From: Betaproteobacteria bacterium
Lineage (GTDB): Bacteria > Pseudomonadota > Gammaproteobacteria > Burkholderiales > Casimicrobiaceae
DNA: 17,896 nt
Reading direction: 5' to 3'
Assembly: GCA_005889025.1 (NCBI GenBank)
Contig: VBCZ01000168.1
Location: 1 to 17,896, forward strand
The stretch's first letter is position 1. The number at the start of each line of letters is the position of its first letter. The translations under genes and the position numbers were made by a program. The notes beneath the pieces are model-generated. The model was not told the origin of the DNA. It did no database searches and saw nothing but the letters and a program-made list of their open reading frames with translations. Positions 11,994-17,870 of the stretch are shown in pieces.

Positions 11994-12078
11994 GCCTGGG
12001 CTCTCGCTCAACCCGAACCCCTCGCCGGCGGCGCTTGCGCGTGGTCCGCTCAGTAGCGGTTAGCTTGGTTCGTTAGGC
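11994..12078 (+). repeat. attC-23, R'' lost
   Basis: 85 bp. R'' is GCCTGGG (11994-12000) where AAC is expected. R' GTTAGGC (12072-12078) is canonical. The loop is of the CTCGCCGGCGGCGCTTGCGC type, and the right arm is AGCGGTTAGCTTGG. Confidence 0.85.
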
Positions 12079-12099
12079 ATCCACTTTCAGCCACTCGCT

Positions 12100-12645
12100 A
12101 TGCAAGCACTGAATCCGACGACCATCACGCTATTGGTAGTGGCGCCCCTGCTGATTTGGCGCATCTATGTCCGCATTCGACGAATGAGTGTCCGCCAGCG
12201 GCTGTCGCGAGTGCGTCCGTAGGTCACCCTGATCATCTTCCCCACGATCGTTCTTTTGCTCGCGTACGCTACGCACTGGCACTTCGAGCGCCTATTGTGG
12301 CTGGCGGGCGGCCTGGTGTTTGGCTCATTGCTGGGCGTCTACGGCTTGCGTCGGACACATTTCGAATCAACACCACAGGGGCTTTTCTATACGCCGCACG
12401 CGCATCTCGGAATCGCGCTTTCACTGCTGTTGGTCGGTCGCATTGTCTATCGTCTGATCGAGCTATATGCGCTGGACACTACGGCGTCGCGCGGCGCTCC
12501 GCAGTTCGCGCAAAGCCCGCTCACCCTGGCAATCTTTGGGCTTCTAGCAGGTTATTACGTCGCTTACGCAGCGGGCCTGGCAGGCTGGCGAAATCGCGTT
12601 ATTCGTGCGGAAAGCCAGCGTGAGGCAAAGGCAACGAATCCCTGA
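12100..12645 (+). pseudogene. CcdC-like (DUF1453-type) membrane protein with an in-frame TAG
   Basis: ATG 12100 opens MQALNPTTITLLVVAPLLIW, then RIYVRIRRMSVRQRLSRVRP, and reaches TAG at 12220-12222. Beyond it the same frame continues VTLIIFPTIVLLLAYATHWH, GVYGLRRTHFESTPQGLFYT, and IALSLLLVGRIVYRL to a stop at 12643-12645. The combined 181-codon frame has about five membrane helices and the R-R-x-x-xRQRL and LRRTxFE features of a CcdC/DUF1453-like family. The TAG probably replaced a Trp (TGG) codon, since G-to-A in RVRPW would restore the gene. Re-initiation downstream would give a protein lacking helix 1. The final stop is the TGA in attC-24 R''. Confidence 0.75.
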
Positions 12646-12723
12646 CCTCTGGCTCAACACGGACGCTCCTCGGCGGCGCTTCATGCTGTCCGTCGTCGCG
12701 CCGGTGAGCGTGATTCGTCAGGC
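12640..12723 (+). repeat. attC-24, covarying cores
   Basis: 84 bp. R'' CCCTGAC (12640-12646) and R' GTCAGGC (12717-12723). Both cores carry the same change in complementary form, so pairing is kept although the GTT crossover is now GTC. Loop GGCGGCGCTTCATGCTGTCC. Confidence 0.88.
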
Positions 12724-12740
12724 GTCATAAGCGAAATCGC

Positions 12741-13148
12741 ATGGTGCAGCTTCTCGTGAACGTCGATGTCGACGATATCGAACGCGCCATCGAATTCTAT
12801 CGGGCTGCAATCGGTCTCCATCTGGGGCGCCGCCTCTTCGACGGTTCGGTTGCGGAGATGCTGGGTGCTTCGTCGGTGATCTATCTATTGGCGAAACCCG
12901 CCGGAACTCTGCCGTCGCGCCAAGTCGCGTCTGTTCGCGACTATCATCGACATTGGACGCCGGTGCCTCTCGACTTTGAAGTTGACGATGTTGGTAGGGC
13001 CGTTGACCGCGCCGTTGCGGCTGGAGCACGGCTCGAGGAGGAGGCTCGATCCTTCAGCTGGGGCCAACTGGCGACTCTGAGCGATCCATTCGGTCATGGC
13101 TTCTGCCTGTTGCAGTTCAGCGATCGAGGATACGATGCGGCCGCCTGA
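12741..13148 (+). CDS. VOC-family (glyoxalase-like) protein
   Basis: 135 residues from ATG 12741, 17 bp after attC-24, with no strong RBS. VQLLVNVDVDDIERAIEFYR and AAIGLHLGRRLFDGS form the first VOC half. PLDFEVDDVGRAVDRAVAAG and ATLSDPFGHGFCLLQFS form the second, with the conserved D-P-F-G-x-x-F motif near the C-terminus. This resembles the glyoxalase/dioxygenase group that modifies or binds small electrophiles or antibiotics; the substrate cannot be read from the sequence. Length and domain content are complete. Confidence 0.87.
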   Translation: MVQLLVNVDVDDIERAIEFYRAAIGLHLGRRLFDGSVAEMLGASSVIYLLAKPAGTLPSRQVASVRDYHRHWTPVPLDFEVDDVGRAVDRAVAAGARLEEEARSFSWGQLATLSDPFGHGFCLLQFSDRGYDAAA

Positions 13149-13154
13149 CATGAC

Positions 13155-13238
13155 ACCCATCCTCTCGCTCAGCCCGGACGCTCCTCTGCGCCGGTGCGCA
13201 CCGTCCGTCGTCCCGCCGCTTAACTTGGTTCATTAGCC
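13155..13238 (+). repeat. attC-25, both cores decayed
   Basis: 84 bp, same length as the host family. R'' is ACCCATC (13155-13161) and R' ATTAGCC (13232-13238). The left arm CTCTCGCTCAGCCCGGACGC and right arm GCCGCTTAACTTGG are still clear. Confidence 0.82.
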
Positions 13239-13241
13239 TTC

Positions 13242-13709
13242 ATGTCGTGCTTCTCCATCCACGACGTTTACAACTTCCGTCAGGCCACGCCGGATCTGGC
13301 CACGTCGGGGCAGCCTACCGAAGAGCAACTTGGCGCAATCGCGGCCGCCGGCTACAACGTCGTAGTCAATCTCGCGCTGCACAACGATCCACGATACTCT
13401 TTGCGCGACGAGGCCGCATCGCTAAGCGCGCTCGGCCTCGATTATGTCCACATACCGGTTCAGTTCGGCGCGCCGACGGAACGAGACTTGCAATCGTTCT
13501 TTGATGCGATGGATCGCAACGCCGGCCGTCGTGTATGGATCCATTGCGCCGCAAACATGCGCGTTACCGCCTTCGTCGGACTCTATCGCGTTCTGCGTCT
13601 GCGTTGGGCCGAGGAGGACGCGTTCAGTCTGATGCATACAGTCTGGAAGCCTGATCAAGTCTGGTCAGCGTTTATTGCATCGCAACTGGCCAAAGCCAAT
13701 GAGGGCTAA
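13242..13709 (+). CDS. Dual-specificity-like protein phosphatase (DUF442-type), CX4R loop
   Basis: 155 residues from ATG 13242, only 3 bp after the attC-25 core. The N-terminus VYNFRQATPDLATSGQPTEE and YNVVVNLALHND, then LGLDYVHIPVQFGAPT, match the small cysteine-phosphatase family found in bacteria (beta-lactamase-hydrolase-like/DUF442 group). The active-site loop is WIHC102AANMR107VTAF. C and R are separated by four residues, not the five of the classic C-x5-R phosphatase loop. As I recall this is a recurrent variant of the subfamily (HCALNMR). Activity on phosphotyrosine or other phosphoesters is inferred. The stop TAA is in the R'' of attC-26. Intact. Confidence 0.82.
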   Translation: MSCFSIHDVYNFRQATPDLATSGQPTEEQLGAIAAAGYNVVVNLALHNDPRYSLRDEAASLSALGLDYVHIPVQFGAPTERDLQSFFDAMDRNAGRRVWIHCAANMRVTAFVGLYRVLRLRWAEEDAFSLMHTVWKPDQVWSAFIASQLAKANEG

Positions 13710-13787
13710 CCTCTCGCTCGACCCGCGCGTCTCGCCGGCGGCGCTTCATGTGCGCCTGCGGGGCGCGGTGGGCTTCGTTCGTTAACC
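13704..13787 (+). repeat. attC-26
   Basis: 84 bp. R'' GGCTAAC (13704-13710) and R' GTTAACC (13781-13787). The crossover GTT is kept, but core pairing and the right inner arm (CGGTGGGCTTCG, with no GGTTAGC) are eroded. Confidence 0.82.
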
Positions 13788-14329
13788 ATGCGCACCGCGT
13801 CAATGGCCATCGCCCGTAGCCTGTCTATTCTTGGGCATCCCCTTGTTGTGGTTCCTGTCGCCGTCGCGACACTCGTGTTGCACGAGAATACATCGTCGGC
13901 AGTTTCGATCGTATCGATGATTTGCGGGATTGCAGGCGTTGTCCTTGCCTTTTCATTCTGGCAGGTCCGTCGCGGGCACTGGCAGCACATCGACGCTTCC
14001 GCCCGAGCCGAGCGTCGCTCGCTCAATCTCTTTCTAGCGATTGTTCTTTTCCTGGGCGCCGCTGCTGCGTTTTATCAGCTGCCTGGGCCCGGGTTGTCGC
14101 TTGGTCTATTGTTGTCGGGCCTGTTGATCGTGGCGGTAATGTTTCGCGGTGCTGCTGCTCTGGCCGCTGAAGCTTTGGTGTGTTGCGCTTGCGAGCCTAG
14201 CCGCGCTTGGCATATGCTGGTCTCGCGTTGTGCTCGGTCGCCATACCATCGTTGAGGTGTTAGGCGGCAGCTTCCTGGGGGGCTATTCGGTGCGTGCTTC
14301 TGGCTTGTTTTGCGGCCCCATGGTTAACC
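13788..14329 (+). pseudogene. PAP2-family phosphatase, frameshifted
   Basis: ATG 13788 touches the attC-26 core directly. The frame gives ILGHPLVVVPVAVATLVLHE, then WQHIDASARAERRSLNLFLA and GLLLSGLLIVAVMFR, the membrane-spanning first part of a PAP2-type lipid phosphatase. The frame then changes near 14150-14180, and the other frame continues VALASLAALGICWSRVVLGR and HTIVEVLGGSFLGG. SRVVLGRHTIVE is the conserved S-R-x5-H-x3-D/E motif 3. The motif-2 histidine expected before VALASL is not seen (LKLWC in its place), so the break also damaged the active site. No stop precedes attC-27, and the second frame runs on into the next gene. Confidence 0.75.
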
Positions 14330-14378
14330 GGTTAATCTCTCGCTCAACCCGGACACCGGTTAGCTCGCTTCGTTTAGC
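14330..14378 (+). repeat. attC-27, collapsed to 49 bp
   Basis: R'' GGTTAAT (14330-14336), left arm CTCTCGCTCAACCCGGAC, then directly the right arm ACCGGTTAGCTCGCTTC and R' GTTTAGC (14372-14378). The whole central loop of about 35 bp is missing. The inner arms now meet, giving a near-minimal stem. Confidence 0.82.
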
Positions 14379-14418
14379 CATCGCTTCCACTTTCAACTAC
14401 GCACGAGAGCTTCGATTG

Positions 14419-14841
14419 ATGCGCATACTTCAGGTGGCTGCCGCCATACTCATCGCCGGCTCGCTTTCGGGCGCTACGGCCGCGGAATCTCTGCGTGCCG
14501 ATCACCCAATCATTGGAACGTGGAAGATCACGTCTCCAGATGGATCGTGTTACGAAATCTATCGGTTTCGAGCAAATGGAACCACCTCGGTAAACAGCGC
14601 CGACGAAGTGACCGAATCAGAGGTTGAAATCTCGGATCAGCCAAGCCCTAAAGGTTTCTACAAATGGGTAGACAAGATCGTCAGGGACAACGGCAAAAAA
14701 GATTGTTCCGGCCACATGTCGGAGATCGGCCACGTGGCGACAAACTACATTCGCTTTCATGAATTCGGCGAGAGGTTTGTCATCTGCGACAAGGAAGACC
14801 TGAACGCCTGTATCGGCCCGTTTGTGCGCATGAAAGAATAG
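14419..14841 (+). CDS. Secreted hypothetical protein (140 aa)
   Basis: ATG 14419 gives a clear signal peptide (MRILQVAAAILIAGSLSGAT, cleavage near TAA|ES). The mature part begins DHPIIGTWKITSPDGSCYEI. It has beta-rich segments (YRFRANGTTSVNSADE, FYKWVDKI, YIRFHEFGERFVICDKED) and four cysteines (SCYE, DCSG, ICDK, ACIG), consistent with two disulfides in a small lipocalin/avidin-like barrel. That fold is a guess from the GTW start. The same frame is open upstream through attC-27 into the PAP2 remnant, but the signal peptide argues for independent initiation. Function unknown; appears intact. Confidence 0.8.
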   Translation: MRILQVAAAILIAGSLSGATAAESLRADHPIIGTWKITSPDGSCYEIYRFRANGTTSVNSADEVTESEVEISDQPSPKGFYKWVDKIVRDNGKKDCSGHMSEIGHVATNYIRFHEFGERFVICDKEDLNACIGPFVRMKE

Positions 14842-14845
14842 CGAT

Positions 14846-14929
14846 GTCTAACCTCTCGCTCAACCTGGACGCTCCGGGGCGGGTCTGCGGCTGGTCTGCC
14901 GCATCGCTGGTTCGCTTTGTCTGTTAGGC
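14846..14929 (+). repeat. attC-28
   Basis: 84 bp. R'' GTCTAAC (14846-14852) and R' GTTAGGC (14923-14929), one mismatch between cores. The loop GGGCGGGTCTGCGGCTGGTC is drifted, and the right arm (GCTGGTTCGCTTTGTCT) has lost GGTTAGC. Confidence 0.85.
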
Positions 14930-14933
14930 CTCC

Positions 14934-15380
14934 GTGCAAATCGCACCGCCGACGACCCCTGGCGATCCGATGTGGCTCTCGCTGCGCTCGCGCTTGTGGC
15001 CCGGCCCGTCAGAGTCGGAACATTTACGCGAAATGGCCGACGTGTTGGCGCGTGGACATCACGTGTGTCTTGCATTCGCACTGCAGGGCTGTGCGATAGG
15101 CTTCGTGGAAGCGTCAAAGCGAATCGACTACGTCAACGGAACGAGCAGCTCGCCAGTCGTGTTCCTTGAAAGCCTCTACGTCGAGCCCGCGTCGCGACGC
15201 AAGGGCGTCGCGCGCGCACTGGTCGCCGACGTCGAGCGCTGGGCGCTAGCCGAACGTTGCAGCGAGCTGGCCTCTGATTCCCTGCTTGAGAATTTGGCGG
15301 CACATGCAGCTCATCGGGCGCTTGGGTTCGAGGAAATGGAGCGTGTAGTTTATTTCCGCCGGGCGGTGCAGGGTGCCTGA
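14934..15380 (+). CDS. aac(6'): Aminoglycoside 6'-N-acetyltransferase-like protein, AAC(6')-I type
   Basis: 148 residues from GTG 14934, 4 bp after attC-28. WLSLRSRLWPGPSESEHL, CAIGFVEASKRIDYVNGTSS, SPVVFLESLYVEPASRRKGV (acetyl-CoA loop R88-R-K-G-V-A93) and LASDSLLEN, then HRALGFEEMERVVYFRR, follow the AAC(6')-Iy/If/Ic group block by block as I remember it. That group includes the distinctive DYVNG-x-x-SSPVVFLE aminoglycoside-binding segment (from D65). These enzymes acetylate the 6'-amine of kanamycin, tobramycin or amikacin. No alignment was run, so resistance activity is inferred. No lesion is visible. The TGA stop lies in the R'' of attC-29. Confidence 0.88.
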   Translation: MQIAPPTTPGDPMWLSLRSRLWPGPSESEHLREMADVLARGHHVCLAFALQGCAIGFVEASKRIDYVNGTSSSPVVFLESLYVEPASRRKGVARALVADVERWALAERCSELASDSLLENLAAHAAHRALGFEEMERVVYFRRAVQGA

Positions 15381-15410
15381 CCTCACGCTCATCCTTGGCG
15401 CTCGGTCGGT
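15375..15410 (+). repeat. attC-29, left half only
   Basis: R'' GCCTGAC (15375-15381), then CTCACGCTCATCCTTGGCGC and a CTCGGTCGGT stretch matching the left arm and loop. No right arm or R' follows. Coding sequence of the next gene starts at about 15411. Confidence 0.75.
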
Positions 15411-15870
15411 GGCACTTCGTATCGGCTCGCTGAGGAGGCGTTGGCTTTCGTCCGTCAACACGGTGTCGTCCTCGCTTCGGCCAGAGGTACTGCGCCTCGC
15501 CTTACGGAAGCTATCGTCGGCGAAGACATCAAGGGCAGCTGGTGGGCGCATCCCAGGAGCAGTCACATCTATTCGATCCTTGAGGCAGTGACAGACTCGG
15601 ACCAGGTTCTGGTGTGCCGGCTCATCGGTGGAAAAATCACGTTGGTTCATCGGCGCCTTTGGCCTTCCCTTGTTCGGCTCGCCAAACGCTTCACGCCCGA
15701 GCAGCTTGCTCAGGTCCGAGATAAGCACACACCGTCGGGTCGCCACGTCAGTCGCATCGTGCCGTTTCCGCAGTGGGGTCCCTGCCGACGTTTCCGTGCA
15801 AGCGATTGCTATCGACGAGCAGCAGGCTCTTGCTATATTTCGTGCTTGGGTGCCGCCCCCGAAGCGGTAG
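15411..15870 (+). pseudogene. Conserved protein of unknown function, 5'-truncated and frameshifted
   Basis: The frame joins the attC-29 remnant without a start codon and reads SYRLAEEALAFVRQHGVVLA, EAIVGEDIKGSWWAHPRSSH, VLVCRLIGGKITLVHRRLWP and SGRHVSRIVPFPQW. It then meets a GGGG run (15775-15778). With one G fewer, the frame continues VPADVSVQAIAIDEQQALAI and FRAWVPPPKR to TAG 15868-15870. GSWWAHP and HRRLWP are hallmarks of a conserved uncharacterised family of about 160 aa. I do not know its activity. Both the lost start and the extra G make it a pseudogene, unless the G is a sequencing error. Confidence 0.75.
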
Positions 15871-15921
15871 TCAACTGTCTCCCCATCTTCCAGCCTGTGG
15901 AGCTTCGAGAGCAATGATGAC

Positions 15922-15960
15922 GCCTAGCATTTCAGTCGAACCAAACGCTTCTTGGCGGCT
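15922..15960 (+). repeat. attC-30, left part of a mobile-type site
   Basis: GCCTAGCATTTCAGTCGAAC, then CAAACGCTTCTTGGCGGCTC, resembles the R'', left arm, loop and start of the right arm of mobile-integron attC (GCCTAACAATTCAGTCGA... GGCGGCTT). It is cut off before any R' core. Confidence 0.5.
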
Positions 15961-15993
15961 CTACGTTCCGCCCACCATATGGAGGCGACGAAC

Positions 15994-16263
15994 ATGTGTC
16001 GAAACATCAAGACCCTCTTCAACTTCGCACCTCCGGTGACGGAAGAGGAGATTCGTGCGGCATCGTTGCAATTCGTGCGAAAAGTTAGCGGTTTCAACAA
16101 GCCATCGAAAGCCAACGAAGCCGCATTCCTCGCCGCGGTTGAACAAATCACCGCAGTCTCCAGCAAGCTTCTTGACTCATTGGAGACAAGTGCGCCACCC
16201 AAGTATCGGGAAATCGAGGCCGCCAAGTCTCGCGAGCGTTATGCTCAGCGGTTCCTGCGGTAA
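15994..16263 (+). CDS. DUF2277-family protein
   Basis: ATG 15994 follows GGAGG (15981-15985) with 8-nt spacing. The 89 residues begin MCRNIKTLFNFAPPVTEEEI, then RAASLQFVRKVSGFNKPSKA and NEAAFLAAVEQI, the highly conserved sequence of DUF2277 (MCRNIKxLxNFxPP, R-K-x-SGF-x-K-P-S-x-x-N). It is a small helical cytosolic protein of unknown function, full length. The preceding attC-30 is truncated, so the gene now shares an undivided stretch with the pseudogene before it. Confidence 0.92.
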   Translation: MCRNIKTLFNFAPPVTEEEIRAASLQFVRKVSGFNKPSKANEAAFLAAVEQITAVSSKLLDSLETSAPPKYREIEAAKSRERYAQRFLR

Positions 16264-16273
16264 CGCCATGCCG

Positions 16274-16308
16274 TCCAAACCTCGCGCGCAACGCGGACGC
16301 TCGTCGTC
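16274..16308 (+). repeat. attC-31, left half only
   Basis: R''-like TCCAAAC (16274-16280), CTCGCGCGCAACGCGGACGC left arm and TCGTCGTC, then unrelated sequence. No right arm or R' is found before the next gene. 16309-16382 shows nothing else. Confidence 0.72.
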
Positions 16309-16382
16309 AGTTGTGCACGCCACTGCCGAATGCTGAAGCACGCGACAGCCGGCCGATGCGCCGGTGCGTGCGCCCGGTGATC

Positions 16383-17312
16383 ATGCCCCTCACATTCGCG
16401 TCGACGCGGGAGCACGTGTCGCGTCTAGGTGACGTCGGCTTCTGGTGGCCGTACGTCACCCAGATCCTGGAACGTCACGACCTGCTGGACGCCGGACGGG
16501 AGCCAGTGGCCGGTCTCAACGCGACGCACCCGACCTTCCTTTGCGGCGACATCGTGCTCAAGCTCTTCGGCCACTCCCGAGGATGGCGCGCGAGTCACGC
16601 GGCCGAACGCGGGGCGCAGCGCCTGGCTGCGACCGACCCGCGAGTCGCCGCACCCAAGCTGCTGGGCGAGGGCCAGCTGTTCGATGATGCCGCTGCCTCA
16701 TGGCCATACCTGATCACCACCCGCATGTCCGGCGTGGCATCGTGCCGTGCCGAACTGTCGGCCGAACAACGGCTTTCGCTTGCTGTCCAGCTGGGACGGC
16801 AGATACGGCGCGTTCATGCGTTGCGTCCATCGGGCGTTGCGGCTGACGCGGACTGGCCGGCCCTGAACGTCGCAGCGGCCGCGGAGCAAAGCTCATTGCC
16901 GCCGCATCTGATCGCACAGATCGACGGCTACATCGCACGGCTCGGGTCGTTCGACCGTGTCTTCGTCCACGGCGCCCTGTGCGCCAACCACGTGTTCGTC
17001 AACGACGGTCGGCTCACCGGGATCATCGACTGGGGCGATGCGATGGTGACCGATCGGCACTACGAGATCATCCAGCTCTACCGCGACATGTTCGACTGCG
17101 ACAAGGCGCTGCTGCGGGCGTTTCTGGACGCCAGCGACTGGCCGGTTAGCAAGAACTTTCCACGCCAGGCACTGGGTCTCGCACTCCACCGCCAGGCAAT
17201 CGGTCTTGCCCAGCACCACACCATGGACGTCTTCGAGCCCATCGCAGTCTCGCTCCCGCTCCAGGACATCGGCACGCTCGACGAGCTTGCGACCGAGCTT
17301 TTCGCCGTCTAG
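16383..17312 (+). CDS. APH-like phosphotransferase lacking the catalytic Asp
   Basis: ATG 16383 is chosen (309 aa); upstream starts only add attC-like junk. HPTFLCGDIVLKLFG holds the ATP-lysine candidate K60. The catalytic loop reads FVHGALCANHVFVNDG (H196-G-A198-L; N202), and the metal-binding segment LTGIIDWGDAM (D216) and DRHYEIIQLYRDMF follow, as in aminoglycoside/hygromycin-type kinases. In APH enzymes the loop is HGDL with a catalytic Asp. Here it is Ala (GCC where GAC is expected, one base away). The enzyme may be inactive or have another role. GC content is higher than in neighbouring genes, suggesting a separate origin. No attC follows it directly. Confidence 0.87.
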   Translation: MPLTFASTREHVSRLGDVGFWWPYVTQILERHDLLDAGREPVAGLNATHPTFLCGDIVLKLFGHSRGWRASHAAERGAQRLAATDPRVAAPKLLGEGQLFDDAAASWPYLITTRMSGVASCRAELSAEQRLSLAVQLGRQIRRVHALRPSGVAADADWPALNVAAAAEQSSLPPHLIAQIDGYIARLGSFDRVFVHGALCANHVFVNDGRLTGIIDWGDAMVTDRHYEIIQLYRDMFDCDKALLRAFLDASDWPVSKNFPRQALGLALHRQAIGLAQHHTMDVFEPIAVSLPLQDIGTLDELATELFAV

Positions 17313-17367
17313 GGTGCTTGCCCTGGTCGACTATCGCTAGCGCTTCATGCTTGAGCAGGAGAGACGT

Positions 17368-17799
17368 ATGCTCATTAAGGGCAAATGCCACTGCGGCAAT
17401 ATCGCCTTCGAGCTCGAATGGGACGAAGACCCAGCCGAGATTCCGGCGCGTGCGTGCGGTTGTTCGTTCTGCGTCAAGCACGGGGGCGTCTGGACATCCA
17501 ACCCAAAATCCAGGCTGGCGGTCGCTATTCGTGACGCTTCACTCGTGTCAAAGTATGCCTTTGGATCTCGGACTGCCACGTTTCACGTCTGCGCGCGCTG
17601 CGGCGCGGTGCCGCTGGTTACCAGCGAAATCGCGAATCATCTATATGCAGTTGTCAACGTCAACGTGCTGGAGGATGTCGACCCGTCGTGGCTTCGGAGA
17701 GCAGCCGCTGACTTCGAAAATGAAGATGTCAAATCCCGTCTTGCGCGCAGAGAGCGCAACTGGATCGCCGATGTTCGCCTCTCCGAAGGAGTCGGGTAG
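17368..17799 (+). CDS. GFA-family zinc-binding protein
   Basis: ATG 17368 follows AGGAG (17357-17361). The 143 residues begin MLIKGKCHCGNIAFELEW with C7/C9. RACGCSFCVKHGG follows (C30/C32/C35), then HVCARCGAVPL (C75/C78), the complete set of zinc-binding cysteines of the GFA/CENP-V fold. Family members are related to glutathione-dependent formaldehyde-activating enzyme, though most have unproven activity. Only 55 bp and no attC separate it from the APH-like gene, so the two may now move or be transcribed together. The GFA pseudogene at 440-801 shares the architecture but is clearly a different sequence. Confidence 0.9.
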   Translation: MLIKGKCHCGNIAFELEWDEDPAEIPARACGCSFCVKHGGVWTSNPKSRLAVAIRDASLVSKYAFGSRTATFHVCARCGAVPLVTSEIANHLYAVVNVNVLEDVDPSWLRRAAADFENEDVKSRLARRERNWIADVRLSEGVG

Positions 17800-17849
17800 C
17801 CTCATGCTCAACTCGAAGGCTCCTCGGCGGGCCTGCGGCCCGTCCGTCC
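17799..17849 (+). repeat. attC-32, remnant
   Basis: GCCTCATGCTCAACTCGAAG, then GCTCCTCGGCGGGCCTGCGG and CCCGTCCGTC, match the host site with part of R'' deleted. The right arm and R' are absent, replaced by CCCCTAAACGAGGGG, a small inverted repeat. The loop is almost identical to attC-1, attC-4 and attC-8. Confidence 0.8.
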
Positions 17850-17870
17850 CCTAAACGAGGGGAGCTCGCG

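Noticed and set aside
14149..14841. A single 230-aa gene
   Set aside because: It joins a PAP2 tail, attC-27 and a protein with its own signal peptide at 14419. It is better read as separate units that happen to share a frame.
15246..15914. 222-codon minus-strand open frame
   Set aside because: It is antisense to the AAC(6')-like gene end and the conserved pseudogene, which have clear family motifs. The minus product shows none.
17313..17346. attC between the APH-like and GFA genes
   Set aside because: No R''/R' core or host-type arm can be recognised in this short spacer.
298..17849. CRISPR array
   Set aside because: The repeats are about 84 bp, palindromic, variable, and 0.3-1 kb apart with genes between them. 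These are attC sites, not CRISPR repeats and spacers.
17318..17854. 178-codon plus-strand frame
   Set aside because: A different frame of the GFA gene, whose Cys clusters and RBS fix the true frame. Its tail is read from the attC remnant.
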